Of a stretch of DNA of 64,000 bases, positions 1 to 8,613 are shown piece after piece. Positions within the stretch are counted from its first letter, which is position 1. Every line of letters starts with the position of its first letter. A model generated the notes under the pieces. The model made no database searches. It was not told where the DNA came from and worked only from the letters and a program-made list of their open reading frames with translations. The position numbers were made by a program, and so were the translations under genes. The DNA lies in NCBI RefSeq assembly GCF_002269505.1, contig NZ_NQKQ01000016.1, positions 49,414 through 113,413 of the forward strand. The letters are read 5' to 3'. This DNA is from Pseudomonas fragi (lineage in GTDB: Bacteria; Pseudomonadota; Gammaproteobacteria; Pseudomonadales; Pseudomonadaceae).

Positions 1-311
1 GCAACGAAGGTCGTGCCTTGAACCGTCGGGTTGAAATCCTGATGACCCCGCAAGCCACCATGGTCGCCCTGGTCAGCAAATACAGCCAGCCAGCCCTGAC
101 CCCGGCTGAACTGGTGGCGGTACAGCCTGCCGTTGCCCCTTCTGTTGCTAAAAAGAACGCAGCAGCACCGGCGAAGAAAGGCGTCGTAGCCAAAAAAGCC
201 GCACCGGCCAAGAAAGCTGCCAAGCCAGCGCCAGCCAAAAAGCCGGTTGTCGCTAAAGCCAAAGCCGCAGCGGACAAAAAAGTTGCCGCCAACGATCAGG
301 CCAAGAACTGA
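1..311 (+). CDS. OmpA-family protein, C-terminal fragment
   Basis: The gene enters from the left edge, so only the last 102 codons are present. The frame reads [12 protein letters not shown] at its start, which is the conserved end of the OmpA C-terminal peptidoglycan-binding domain (N-x-x-G-R-x-x-N-R-R-V-E). It is followed by about 85 residues of low-complexity tail rich in Ala, Lys and Pro (repeats of the type APAKKA). The domain normally anchors outer-membrane proteins to diaminopimelate in peptidoglycan. The tail is unusual in length and charge, and its role is unknown. pdxH follows 23 nt downstream on the same strand, so the two may be cotranscribed. Confidence 0.85.
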   Translation, partial: NEGRALNRRVEILMTPQATMVALVSKYSQPALTPAELVAVQPAVAPSVAKKNAAAPAKKGVVAKKAAPAKKAAKPAPAKKPVVAKAKAAADKKVAANDQAKN

Positions 312-334
312 CTGATGCAAGGAAGGATTGGGGC

Positions 335-982
335 ATGACGCAAGCACTGGCAGATATGCGACGTGACTACACCCGTGACGGGCTGGCCGAGGCTCAGGCC
401 CCGGCCGAGCCTTTTGCGCTGTTTCATCAGTGGTTTGGCGACGCGGTCAAAACCGAGCAGCCACCGGTCGAGGCCAATGCCATGACCCTGGCTACGGTCG
501 ACGCCCAAGGGCGCCCCCACTGCCGCGTGTTGTTGCTCAAGGGGCTGGATGAGCAGGGTTTTACCTTTTTCACCAACTACACCAGCGCCAAGGGCCAGCA
601 ATTGAGCGAACGCCCGTATGCGGCCATGACCTTTTTCTGGCCTACCCTGGAGCGTCAGGTACGCATCGAAGGGCAGGTGGTCAAGGTGACGGCGCAAGAG
701 TCCGATGCCTACTATCAGGTGCGCCCTCTGGGCAGCCGGATCGGGGCCTGGGCTTCGCCGCAAAGTCAGGTGATTGCTGATCGCGATGAACTGGTCGAAC
801 TGCTCAAGGCCACCGAAGCGCGCTTCAGTGACAGCCAGCCCCATTGCCCTGAACACTGGGGCGGCTATCGCTTGCTGCCCGAGCGCATCGAGTTTTGGCA
901 AGGGCGTGCGAGTCGCTTGCACGATCGCCTCAATTATCGGCGTGAGGGTGCAGACTGGGTCCGCGAGCGCCTGGCACCCTGA
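335..982 (+). CDS. pdxH: pyridoxamine 5'-phosphate oxidase PdxH
   Basis: This 215-residue protein has the usual length for PdxH, the FMN enzyme that oxidises pyridoxine or pyridoxamine 5'-phosphate to pyridoxal 5'-phosphate in the last step of vitamin B6 synthesis and salvage. FMN-binding segments such as [13 protein letters not shown] (about residues 62-74) and [16 protein letters not shown] are visible. The C-terminal family signature reads [13 protein letters not shown] (about 186-198), matching the PdxH pattern E-x-W-Q-x4-R-L-x-D-R. The ATG at 335 has a purine-rich AGGAAGGA sequence upstream. It lies just after the OmpA-family gene. Confidence 0.97.
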   Translation: MTQALADMRRDYTRDGLAEAQAPAEPFALFHQWFGDAVKTEQPPVEANAMTLATVDAQGRPHCRVLLLKGLDEQGFTFFTNYTSAKGQQLSERPYAAMTFFWPTLERQVRIEGQVVKVTAQESDAYYQVRPLGSRIGAWASPQSQVIADRDELVELLKATEARFSDSQPHCPEHWGGYRLLPERIEFWQGRASRLHDRLNYRREGADWVRERLAP

Positions 983-1172
983 GACGCAACTGGCAACGAG
1001 GGCGCGCAATGCAAATCGGTTATTTCGCGCTACTCTTTGCCAAGCCCTGAGATCGCAAACAGCTCTGTTTTTACTGTACAGACGCTGAATAAAGCCTTTT
1101 TATCCGCGCTGTACCGTGACAGGTCACCGGCTGCGGAGTTTAATGAATCCCTGTTATTTTGGAGTTGATCCC

Positions 1173-1637
1173 ATGCGTAAGTCCGTTCTGTTGGTTGCAG
1201 CATTCTCTACCATGACTGTTTTGTTGGGCGGCTGCACATCGAGCTTGACCGGCGACACCTATTCGCGTGACGAAGCTCGACGTGTACAGACCGTTCGTAT
1301 GGGTACCATCGTTGCCCTGCGTCCTGTGCAAATTGAAGGCACCAAGACTCCGATCGGCGCTGCGACCGGCGCTATCGTGGGTGGTGTCGGCGGCAGTGCC
1401 ATCGGTGGCGGCCGTGGCAGCATCGTAACCGCGGTGATCGGCGCAGTAGCCGGTGGCCTGCTGGGTTCGGCAGCCGAGTCGGGCCTGACCAAGACCCAGG
1501 GTGTAGAAATCACCGTGCGTGAAGACGACGGCAGCACCCGCGCCTACGTTCAGCAGGTTGAGCCTAACCAGGTGTTCCGTACCGGTGAGCGCGTGCGCAT
1601 CATGACCGTTGATGGCACCAGCCGCGTTACCCAGTAA
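1173..1637 (+). CDS. glycine-zipper outer-membrane lipoprotein (SlyB-like)
   Basis: I use the ATG at 1173 because it follows a GGAG box and begins a lipoprotein signal peptide (MRKSVLLVAAFSTMTVLLGGC); the lipobox LLGGC predicts lipidation of Cys21. The mature part is a glycine-zipper 2TM region (GAATGAIVGGVGGSAIGGG, about residues 62-80, then VIGAVAGGLLGSAAE), followed by a soluble C-terminal domain (VEITVREDDGSTRAYVQQ...). This architecture matches the SlyB/PcpY family of small outer-membrane lipoproteins that help envelope stability. The length of 154 residues is normal. The exact family member is inferred, not proven. Confidence 0.85.
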   Translation: MRKSVLLVAAFSTMTVLLGGCTSSLTGDTYSRDEARRVQTVRMGTIVALRPVQIEGTKTPIGAATGAIVGGVGGSAIGGGRGSIVTAVIGAVAGGLLGSAAESGLTKTQGVEITVREDDGSTRAYVQQVEPNQVFRTGERVRIMTVDGTSRVTQ

Positions 1638-1658
1638 ACCTGGCTAAAGCGCTAAAAC

Positions 1659-1694
1659 AAAACCCCGGCCAGTGTGAACTGGCCGGGGTTTTTT
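1659..1694. terminator. bidirectional rho-independent terminator
   Basis: A perfect stem of AAAACCCCGGCCAG and CTGGCCGGGGTTTT around a short loop lies between two convergent genes. Runs of A before it and T after it allow termination in both directions. Confidence 0.9.
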
Positions 1695-1711
1695 ATGCCT
1701 GCAAGTTGCGT

Positions 1712-2311
1712 TCAGGAAGAGTGCCTGAACGCTTGGTCGGCCCCCGACAAGGTTATGGCAATATGGTCCAACAAGCGCTCTGCCGTGTACTTGGGCATGC
1801 AACTGAACGCCATCACCACTGCCAACCCCAGTGCCAGAGCGGGCCGCGGGACATGACTGACATTGTAATGTCTGAGGCTGAACACCATTACACAGGCAGC
1901 GACGGAACCTATCAGGGCTCCGGCGATGGCTTCCGGCAAGGGGTGGATGGTGTGGGCGACGTAATTGATGGCGAACCACCAGGTCGCCAACAGGCCGGCC
2001 ACGAGCGCAGGCCAGCGCAAGCGCTGGTCGAGCTGTTGGCACAGCAGGTTGAGCATTACGGTGAACACCAGACAAGCGTTCATGGCGTGACCGCTGAACA
2101 CGGCAATACCCAGGTCATGCAGACCAATGCCCCAGCCCTTGAACAGGATCTTGCTGACGCCCACCACCAGATAGGCCGTCACCAGCACGCCCATCCACAG
2201 CAAGGCGATTTTTCTGGAGGCACTCAGCCACAGCCATACCGCAATCACCAGTGCTGCCGGGAACATCACCGTGATGCCGGCGTATTGCACAATCTGCATT
2301 TTATCGACCAC
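1712..2311 (-). CDS. PAP2-family phosphatase-like membrane protein
   Basis: The protein is a polytopic membrane protein of about 199 residues. A PAP2-like core is visible: FSGHA resembles the PSGH motif and AHTIHPLPEAIAG resembles the second His motif, so a lipid or undecaprenyl phosphate phosphatase role is likely. The acidic partner residue is Glu rather than Asp, and the upstream KX6RP motif is not clear, so activity is uncertain. I start at the GTG at 2311 (MVDKMQIVQYAG), which has AGAG upstream; the ATG at 2299 is an alternative. Any longer reading would run into a REPIN. The last codons lie in an inverted repeat (GCGTTCAGG and CCTGAACGC, 1708-1732). Confidence 0.7.
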   Translation of the reverse strand: MVDKMQIVQYAGITVMFPAALVIAVWLWLSASRKIALLWMGVLVTAYLVVGVSKILFKGWGIGLHDLGIAVFSGHAMNACLVFTVMLNLLCQQLDQRLRWPALVAGLLATWWFAINYVAHTIHPLPEAIAGALIGSVAACVMVFSLRHYNVSHVPRPALALGLAVVMAFSCMPKYTAERLLDHIAITLSGADQAFRHSS

Positions 2312-2351
2312 GTTTTTCTCTTTTGGCGATTCACTCAAGCGAGCTGTGCCT

Positions 2352-2412
2352 CTGTGTGAGCGAGCCTGCTCGCGATGCTCTGAGACCTTCGCGAGCAGGC
2401 TAGCTCCCACAG
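2352..2412. repeat. REPIN (short form), GCGAGCAGGCT family
   Basis: Two REP-type arms, CTGTGTGAGCGAGCCTGCTC and the inverted GAGCAGGCTAGCTCCCACAG, flank a short spacer. It sits between nhaA and the PAP2-like gene, both read leftward. Confidence 0.85.
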
Positions 2413-2422
2413 TAGGGTGGGG

Positions 2423-3601
2423 TTACGCCACCGCTTGTTTACGGCTAAAGAACAGCGTAACGCCATAGCCGATCAGGGCTGCGAGGATCGAGCCGGTGAG
2501 GATGCCCATGCGGTCCATGCCGACATAATCGCTACCTGCGACGAACGCCAGTGAGCCGACAAACAGGCTCATGGTGAAGCCGATACCGCACAAGATGGCG
2601 ACGCCAAACACCTGGCCCCAATTGGCGCCTGCGGGCAAGGCGGCCATGCCGGTCTTGATGGCGATCCAGGTCAGGCCGAACACGCCCAGGGTTTTGCCGA
2701 TCAGCAAGCCTGCGGCAATGCCCATGGGCACGTGGCTGACAAAACTGTGCATGCTGACCCCTGCCAGTGATACGCCGGCATTGGCGAAGGCAAACAACGG
2801 CAGGATCGCGTAAGCCACCCAGGGATGCAGGGCATGCTCGATGCTCATCAGCGGTGAAGTTTCGGAGTTTTTGGTGCGCAGCGGGATGCAGAACGCCAGC
2901 GTTACACCTGCCAGCGTGGCATGCACACCACTTTTGAGCACACACACCCAGAGGATCAGGCCCACGATCATATAAGGCGCGACCTTGATCACCCCCATGC
3001 GGTTCATGGCAATCAGCACGATCAGGCACGTCGCAGCCAGCAGCAGGGATACGCCTGACAGTTCGCTGGAGTAGAACACCGCAATCACGATGATCGCCCC
3101 CAGGTCGTCGATGATCGCCAGGGTCATCAGAAATAGCTTGAGGGACACCGGTACACGTTTGCCGAGCAGGGCCAGTACGCCGAGGGCGAAGGCGATGTCG
3201 GTGGCCATGGGGATGGCCCAGCCGCCGAGTGCGTCCGGGTAATCCTTGTTGATGAACCAGTAGATCAGCGCCGGTACCACCATGCCGCCGATTGCCGCCG
3301 CGCCGGGCAGCACCACCTGCGAGGGCTTGGACAGCTGGCCTTCGAGCAATTCGCGTTTGACCTCAAGGCCGATCAGCAGAAAGAACAAGGCCATCAGGCC
3401 ATCGTTGATCCACAGCAGCGAAGGCTTGGCAATTTGCAGGGCGCCGATTTGCACCGCTACCGGCACGTCCAGAAAGGCCGTGTAGTAATGGGAAAGCGGT
3501 GAGTTATTGACGATCAGAGCCAGAGCGGCCGCGGCAATCAACAGCAGACCGCTGGCAGCTTCCAACTGAAAGAAACGAGTGAAAGTGCTACGCAGAGGCA
3601 A
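2423..3601 (-). CDS. nhaA: Na+/H+ antiporter NhaA
   Basis: This 392-residue protein is an inner-membrane electrogenic sodium/proton antiporter that exports Na+ and maintains internal pH. The diagnostic segment [14 protein letters not shown] (about residues 158-171) carries the twin Asp ion-binding pair, and [24 protein letters not shown] near the N-terminus is typical of the family. About eleven to twelve hydrophobic segments are present. The start is a TTG at 3601 preceded by GGAGAG, giving [18 protein letters not shown], which lines up with the N-terminus of known NhaA proteins. It stands alone, with a REPIN on each side. Confidence 0.96.
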   Translation of the reverse strand: MPLRSTFTRFFQLEAASGLLLIAAAALALIVNNSPLSHYYTAFLDVPVAVQIGALQIAKPSLLWINDGLMALFFLLIGLEVKRELLEGQLSKPSQVVLPGAAAIGGMVVPALIYWFINKDYPDALGGWAIPMATDIAFALGVLALLGKRVPVSLKLFLMTLAIIDDLGAIIVIAVFYSSELSGVSLLLAATCLIVLIAMNRMGVIKVAPYMIVGLILWVCVLKSGVHATLAGVTLAFCIPLRTKNSETSPLMSIEHALHPWVAYAILPLFAFANAGVSLAGVSMHSFVSHVPMGIAAGLLIGKTLGVFGLTWIAIKTGMAALPAGANWGQVFGVAILCGIGFTMSLFVGSLAFVAGSDYVGMDRMGILTGSILAALIGYGVTLFFSRKQAVA

Positions 3602-3840
3602 GGTCGCTCTCCATCAATTAGGTAAAAGGTGCGACACCCTAACCCGTGGGGTTAGTGGTTAAAACAAAAACTATATTCTTTTTTGTTATAAGCACGGACG
3701 TACTCTCACACCGCTCAAAAGCCTAGCAGTTGTGTGTCAAATTGAGTCTGTTTTGTGCCTGAGAAGGCTATCGGGAATAGGCTGGTTTTTGCCGGTTTTT
3801 CAGCAAGGATCCAGTCTGAAGAAGGATAAGTCGGTGACTG

Positions 3841-3927
3841 TGTGGGAGCGGGCTTGCTCGCGATACAGGCGCTGCGGTCTGTCTGGCAGACCGAGGTGAA
3901 TGCATCGCGAGCAAGCCCGCTCCCACA
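3841..3927. repeat. REPIN, TGTGGGAGCGGGC family
   Basis: Inverted arms TGTGGGAGCGGGCTTGCTCG and CGAGCAAGCCCGCTCCCACA flank a spacer that contains a further partial hairpin (GGTCTGTCTGGCAGACC). The gap of about 330 bases between nhaA and the FAD-dependent oxidoreductase gene holds this REPIN and, at 3602-3840, an AT-rich stretch that should carry the nhaA promoter; I see nothing else there. Confidence 0.9.
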
Positions 3928-3935
3928 GTCAGGGG

Positions 3936-5546
3936 CTAGGCTTCGATACCCAGAATGTCGCGCGCTACCGCTTCGGCAATACGGATACCGTCGACACCTG
4001 CCGACAGAATCCCGCCAGCGTAGCCAGCGCCTTCGCCCGCCGGGAACAAGCCCTTGACGTTGAGGCTCTGCATCGACGCATCACGGGTCATGCGCAGCGG
4101 CGACGAAGTACGGGTTTCGATGCCGGTGAGAATGGCATCGTGCATCGAGAAGCCCTTGATCTGTTTCTCGAACGCCGGCAAGGCTTCACGGATGGCTTCA
4201 ATGGCGAAGTCCGGCAAAGCCAGGGCCAAATCACCCAAGGACACGCCCGGCTTGTAGGACGGCTCGACGCTGCCCAGGGCCGTGGACGGCTTGCCCGCAA
4301 TAAAGTCCCCCACCAGCTGCGCCGGTGCTTCGTAGTTGCTGCCACCCAGTACATAGGCGTGGGATTCGAGGCGCTCTTGCAGCTCGATGCCGGCCAATGG
4401 CCCGCCCGGGTAGTCTTCCGGCGTAATGCCGACAACGATCCCCGAGTTGGCATTGCGCTCGTTACGCGAGTACTGGCTCATACCGTTGGTCACAACGCGG
4501 CCGGGTTCGCTGGTGGCCGCAACCACGGTACCACCCGGGCACATGCAGAAGCTGTAGACCGAACGACCGTTTTTGGCGTGGTGCACCAGTTTGTAATCGG
4601 CAGCGCCCAGTTTCGGGTGGCCGGCATACTTGCCCAGACGCGCACTGTCGATCAGCGACTGCGGGTGTTCGATACGGAAACCTACCGAGAACGGCTTGGC
4701 TTCCATATACACGCCACGATCGTGGAGCATGCGGAAGGTGTCGCGAGCGCTATGGCCTAGCGCCATGATGACGTGGCGGGAGTTCAGTTGCTCGCCGTCG
4801 GCCAGTACCACGCCGGTCAGTTGACCGTTATCGATCAGCACATCGGTGACGCGTTGCTGGAAGCGCACTTCGCCGCCCAGAGCGATGATCTGCTGGCGCA
4901 TGTTTTCCACGACACCGGTCAGACGGAAGGTGCCGATATGCGGCTTGCTGACATAGAGGATCTCGTCCGGCGCACCGGCCTTGACGAACTCGTGCAGCAC
5001 CTTGCGGCCGTGGTGTTTGGGGTCCTTGATCTGGCTGTAGAGCTTGCCGTCGGAGAACGTGCCCGCGCCGCCTTCGCCAAACTGCACATTGGACTCGGGG
5101 TTGAGCACGTTTTTACGCCACAGGCCCCAGGTGTCCTTGGTGCGCTGGCGCACTTCGGTACCGCGCTCAAGAATGATCGGCTTGAAGCCCATTTGCGCCA
5201 GCAGCAGCCCGGCAAAGATACCGCAAGGGCCAAAACCGACCACAATCGGACGTTCGCTCAAATCCTGCGGAGCCTCACCGACCACCTTATAGCTGACGTC
5301 CGGTGCTGGATTGACGTTACGGTCGTCGGCGAACTTGATCAGCAATGGCGCTTCATCGCGCACACTCAGGTCAATGGTGTAGATAAAGCACAGTTCGGAC
5401 GATTTTTTACGCGCATCGTAGCTGCGCTTGAACAAGGTGAAATCGACCAGTTCATCACTTTCGATGCCCAGGCGCTGCAGGATGGCAGGGCGCAGGTCTT
5501 CATCGGGATGATCGATTGGCAGCTTGAGTTCGGTGATTCGTAACAT
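3936..5546 (-). CDS. FAD-dependent dehydrogenase (COG2509 type)
   Basis: The 536-residue protein has an N-terminal domain of about 95 residues, then a dinucleotide-binding motif IVVGFGPCGIFAG (residues 101-113). Further flavoprotein segments follow: ILERG, a Gly-rich FGEGGAGTFSDGKLYSQI, MALGHSARDTF, a central FCMCPGG and a C-terminal FAD-binding GLFPAGEGAGYAGGILSAGVDG. This order fits the widespread uncharacterised FAD-dependent dehydrogenase family COG2509. The substrate is unknown. It is a monocistronic gene between a REPIN and a lipoprotein gene. The ATG at 5546 gives the family-typical start MLRITELKLP. Confidence 0.85.
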   Translation of the reverse strand: MLRITELKLPIDHPDEDLRPAILQRLGIESDELVDFTLFKRSYDARKKSSELCFIYTIDLSVRDEAPLLIKFADDRNVNPAPDVSYKVVGEAPQDLSERPIVVGFGPCGIFAGLLLAQMGFKPIILERGTEVRQRTKDTWGLWRKNVLNPESNVQFGEGGAGTFSDGKLYSQIKDPKHHGRKVLHEFVKAGAPDEILYVSKPHIGTFRLTGVVENMRQQIIALGGEVRFQQRVTDVLIDNGQLTGVVLADGEQLNSRHVIMALGHSARDTFRMLHDRGVYMEAKPFSVGFRIEHPQSLIDSARLGKYAGHPKLGAADYKLVHHAKNGRSVYSFCMCPGGTVVAATSEPGRVVTNGMSQYSRNERNANSGIVVGITPEDYPGGPLAGIELQERLESHAYVLGGSNYEAPAQLVGDFIAGKPSTALGSVEPSYKPGVSLGDLALALPDFAIEAIREALPAFEKQIKGFSMHDAILTGIETRTSSPLRMTRDASMQSLNVKGLFPAGEGAGYAGGILSAGVDGIRIAEAVARDILGIEA

Positions 5547-5636
5547 GACAGTGTCCAGTATCGGGGGGCCAGGTAAACCCTGGCAGAACCGGCAATTGTA
5601 AGCTGCTTCGAGGCAATTTGCGGCAACAGTTATCGG

Positions 5637-6311
5637 TTAGTCGTTACGCGCGCCACCAAAATAGCCGCAACCGCGCTGCACTTGACCGTTGATACGCAGC
5701 TCGGCGCCCAGGTGTTGCACGCTGCCATTGGCGCTGTCGGTGCAGCGTTGCGGGGCAACCCACAGCTCGATGTGCTGATTGTTGGCTTCGGTGGACAGGG
5801 AGAAACGGCCATCGCCGACCTGTTCTTCAACAAAAGGCAGAGCCAGGTCCGGCTGGCCTTCGCGCTTGAGCACCATGCCCTTGCTGCCGGCTTGCACTTC
5901 CCAGGCCGGGCCATTGCCGTTGGCGTGTACGGTCAGTTGCTTGAAATTCGGGTCCTGGCAGGCGCTGCTGTTGCGCTCCAGGCGGTAGAGCTGTTGCACC
6001 TGTACTTCACCGTCAGTTCCAGGGGTTTTGCTGGCGCTAAAATTGCCGCGGATATCGGCGAACAACTTGCCCGGTTTATTGGGCATATATGAAGCGTCCT
6101 GCACCAGGGAGGTGTTGGCGCTGTCACGCACCACATAGCGCTGTTGGCCGACACACGGCTGGAAAATCAGTTGGTCATTGGCACTAATCAGCTCGCCTTG
6201 CAGGCGCGTCTGGCCTGCGGTGGTGTCGGCAGGTTTGCTGCTGAACATCTGGCAGCCGGCAAACACGGGCAGCAGGGCGAACAAAACTAAGGTACGGGCA
6301 ACACGCATCAT
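5637..6311 (-). CDS. conserved lipoprotein (COG3650-like)
   Basis: The protein has 224 residues with a signal peptide and lipobox (MMRVARTLVLFALLPVFAGC), so it is probably a lipoprotein. The mature part alternates a domain with LISANDQLIFQPCVGQQRYVVRD and a domain ending ELRINGQVQRGCGYFGG, a pattern of the uncharacterised COG3650 family. Four conserved-looking Cys in the mature part could form disulfides. AGGAG precedes the two adjacent ATG codons at 6311 and 6308, and either could be used. The function is not known. Confidence 0.75.
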   Translation of the reverse strand: MMRVARTLVLFALLPVFAGCQMFSSKPADTTAGQTRLQGELISANDQLIFQPCVGQQRYVVRDSANTSLVQDASYMPNKPGKLFADIRGNFSASKTPGTDGEVQVQQLYRLERNSSACQDPNFKQLTVHANGNGPAWEVQAGSKGMVLKREGQPDLALPFVEEQVGDGRFSLSTEANNQHIELWVAPQRCTDSANGSVQHLGAELRINGQVQRGCGYFGGARND

Positions 6312-6381
6312 GGGGACTCCTGAAGGATGTCGCCACGTTACTTAGCCTCGCGGTGCATCACAAGGGGGCTGGCCCGATTGA

Positions 6382-6468
6382 TGTGGGAGCGGGCTTGTTC
6401 GCGATACACACGGCGCGGTCTGTCAGTTAAACCGCAGTGTTGCCATCGCGAGCAAGCCCGCTCCCACA
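6382..6468. repeat. REPIN, TGTGGGAGCGGGC family
   Basis: The arms TGTGGGAGCGGGCTTGTTCG and CGAGCAAGCCCGCTCCCACA are inverted, with one mismatch, around a spacer similar to that of the element at 3841. Confidence 0.9.
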
Positions 6469-6500
6469 GGTTTTTCGCTGAAGTAAGGCGCCAGGTGGGC

Positions 6501-7100
6501 TCACCCCACGATGTAGGTTTGCCCGGTTTGCAGGCCTTCGACGCTTTTGGCGTAGGCCAGGGCTACATCAGCACCGGCCACCGGCTTGAAACCACGGAAG
6601 TAGGGCGCGTACTTACCCATTGCTTCTTCCAGCACCGTAGGGCTTACCGAATTGACCCGCAGCCCGCGCGGCAACTCGATGGCCGCCGCTTTGACGAAAC
6701 CGTCGAGTGCTGCGTTGACCAGTGCCGCCGAGCTGCCGGTGCGAATCGGTTCGCGGTTGATCACACCACTGGTGAAAGTGAACGACGCGCCATCGTTGGC
6801 AAACTCACGGCCGATCAACAGCAGGTTGACCTGACCCATCAACTTGTCCTGCAAGCCCAGAGCGAAGTCGCTTTCGCTCATCTCGCCCAGTGCGGCGAAC
6901 TTGACGTTACCGGCCGCGCAGATCAATGCGTCGAAACGGCCGGTCTGCTTGAACAGGTTGCGGATCGATGCGCTGTCGCTGATATCGACTTGAAAATCGC
7001 CGCTTTTGCGGCCAATTCGCACGATCTCGTGGCGTGCTGACAGTTCACGGTCAATCGCTGAACCAATGGTGCCGTTAGCGCCGATCAACAGAATTTTCAT
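6501..7100 (-). CDS. atypical short-chain dehydrogenase-like protein lacking YxxxK
   Basis: This 199-residue protein has a Rossmann nucleotide-binding motif at the N-terminus (LLIGANGTIGSAI) and SDR-like segments AAGNVKF and LRVNSVSPTVL. At the place of the catalytic Y-x-x-x-K it reads SSAALVNAALDGF, so both Tyr and Lys are absent. This matches the lin1944-like subgroup of classical SDRs, which lack the active-site residues and whose function is undetermined. It is divergent from a LysR-type gene at 7205, which probably regulates it; the 104-bp gap contains GCGCGATAAGCGC (about 7154-7166), a possible operator half. Confidence 0.8.
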   Translation of the reverse strand: MKILLIGANGTIGSAIDRELSARHEIVRIGRKSGDFQVDISDSASIRNLFKQTGRFDALICAAGNVKFAALGEMSESDFALGLQDKLMGQVNLLLIGREFANDGASFTFTSGVINREPIRTGSSAALVNAALDGFVKAAAIELPRGLRVNSVSPTVLEEAMGKYAPYFRGFKPVAGADVALAYAKSVEGLQTGQTYIVG

Positions 7101-7204
7101 GGTGCAAGCCTTTGTGGGTGAGGTGAGTGCTCAGTCTAGTAGTGGTTTTTTGGCGCGATAAGCGCACTAATAGGCAACCTTTGGTTTTCATATGGAAACA
7201 ATCC

Positions 7205-8113
7205 ATGAGTGAAATGGATGACCTCGCGGCGTTCGCGGTATTGATCGATGCCGGTAGCTTCACCCTTGCCGCCCAGCAATTGGGCTGCAGCAAGGGGCAG
7301 TTGTCCAAGCGCATCAGCCAGCTGGAGGCGCAGTTCTCTGTGGTGTTGTTGCATCGCACCACCAGACGCTTAAGCCTTACCGCTGCTGGCGCGGCTTTGC
7401 TGCCTCAGGCCCAGGCACTGGTGGTGCAAGTTGAGCGGGCGCGTCAGGCATTGGCCCGACTAAAAGACGATATGGCAGGCCCGGTGCGTATGACGGTGCC
7501 TGTATCGTTGGGCGAAACGTTCTTTGATTCGTTGCTGATGGAGTTTTCCAGCCAATACCCGCAGGTGCAGATCGAGCTGGAGCTCAATAACAGCTATCGC
7601 GACATGGCGCGGGAGGGCTTCGATCTGGCGATCCGCTCGCAGGTCGCCAGCCACGAGCGCCTGGTGGCCCGGCTTGTACTCAACTGGCACGAGATAACCT
7701 GTGCCAGCCCTCGCTATCTCGAGCAGTTCGGTGAGCCAACGGCGCCGCAACAACTGGCCGAGCACCGCTGCCTGCTTAACAGCCACTACAGTGGTCGCGA
7801 AGAATGGCAGTACCACCTGCAACATGAATTGCACCGGGTGCGGGTCTCGGGGCCCTTTGCCAGCAACCATTACAGCCTGCTGAAAAAAGCTGCTGTAATC
7901 GGTGCCGGTATTGCCCGCTTGCCGTCGTACATGCTCAGTGCCGAATTAGCAGACGGGCGTTTGCGCGCACTGCTGCGCGACTATCAAACGCGCAGCAACC
8001 CCATGTATCTGGTTCATCCGTATCAGGGCGGTTTGCCCAAGCGCACGCAGGTGTTGGCCGATTACCTTGTGGGCTGGTTCCAGCGCAGTGGCGAGGCAAT
8101 CAACCAGCTTTAA
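7205..8113 (+). CDS. LysR-family transcriptional regulator
   Basis: The protein has 302 residues: an N-terminal winged helix-turn-helix (DDLAAFAVLIDAGSFTLAAQ followed by LGCSKGQLSKRISQLE, residues 4-40) and a C-terminal effector-binding domain starting near residue 90. LysR proteins usually control a divergent neighbour with a small co-inducer, here the SDR-like gene at 6501. I choose the ATG at 7205 (MSEMDDLAAF) because it gives the normal family N-terminus; upstream in-frame TTG codons would extend into the shared promoter region. Its stop overlaps the end of the convergent doxX gene by 4 nt. Confidence 0.88.
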   Translation: MSEMDDLAAFAVLIDAGSFTLAAQQLGCSKGQLSKRISQLEAQFSVVLLHRTTRRLSLTAAGAALLPQAQALVVQVERARQALARLKDDMAGPVRMTVPVSLGETFFDSLLMEFSSQYPQVQIELELNNSYRDMAREGFDLAIRSQVASHERLVARLVLNWHEITCASPRYLEQFGEPTAPQQLAEHRCLLNSHYSGREEWQYHLQHELHRVRVSGPFASNHYSLLKKAAVIGAGIARLPSYMLSAELADGRLRALLRDYQTRSNPMYLVHPYQGGLPKRTQVLADYLVGWFQRSGEAINQL

Positions 8114-8613
8114 CGAAACCGCCGTGCAATCAGATGATCAATCGACAGCGCCCCCGGGCCTCTAGCCATCAAATACAGCAAGATCGCGATCCAGGTGCCG
8201 TGAGTCGGGTAGGCATCTGGGTACACGAACAGTTGGATGGTCAGGGTCATGCCCAGCAGCGCCAACGCCGAGAAACGTGTCGCAAGCCCCAGCAGGATCA
8301 GCACCGGGAAAAAGTGCTCGCTGAAGGCCGCAGCGTGGGCGGCCACCTCGGGGGAAAGTAGCGGAACCTTGTATTCCGTACTGAACAAGTACAGCGCAGA
8401 GTCAGACAGGTGCGGCATGCCGAGTTGAAAAGTACCGTCCACCAGATCGATTGCCAAACCTTCAACCTTGGTCTGGCCAGATTTCCAAAACACCGCCGCG
8501 ATGGAGAAACGTGCGACAAAGGCAATCAGCGTGTGGGGGATGCGCTGCATCAGCCCGATCGCACCTTCGATCCAGCGGTGTAACACGCGGGGGATTGTTG
8601 TTTGAGTATTCAT
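8110..8613 (-). CDS. DoxX-family membrane protein of the bufferin operon
   Basis: This 167-residue protein has four hydrophobic segments and DoxX-type sequence (FVARFSIAAVFWKSGQTKVEG near residues 33-53, ILLGLATRFSALALLGMTLTIQLFVYPDAYPTHGTW later). DoxX-like proteins are frequent final genes in DUF2282-DUF692-DUF2063 operons, for example gold- or copper-induced gig operons. The ATG at 8613 overlaps the bufC stop as ATGA, which implies translational coupling. Its exact role is unknown; a redox or membrane role supporting peptide export or metal handling is inferred only from context. The 3' end overlaps the convergent LysR gene. Confidence 0.85.
   Translation of the reverse strand: MNTQTTIPRVLHRWIEGAIGLMQRIPHTLIAFVARFSIAAVFWKSGQTKVEGLAIDLVDGTFQLGMPHLSDSALYLFSTEYKVPLLSPEVAAHAAAFSEHFFPVLILLGLATRFSALALLGMTLTIQLFVYPDAYPTHGTWIAILLYLMARGPGALSIDHLIARRFR

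Noticed and set aside
1708..1732. Hairpin GCGTTCAGG / CCTGAACGC as a terminator
   Set aside because: It overlaps the last codons of the PAP2-like gene and has no T run; the real terminator is at 1659-1694.
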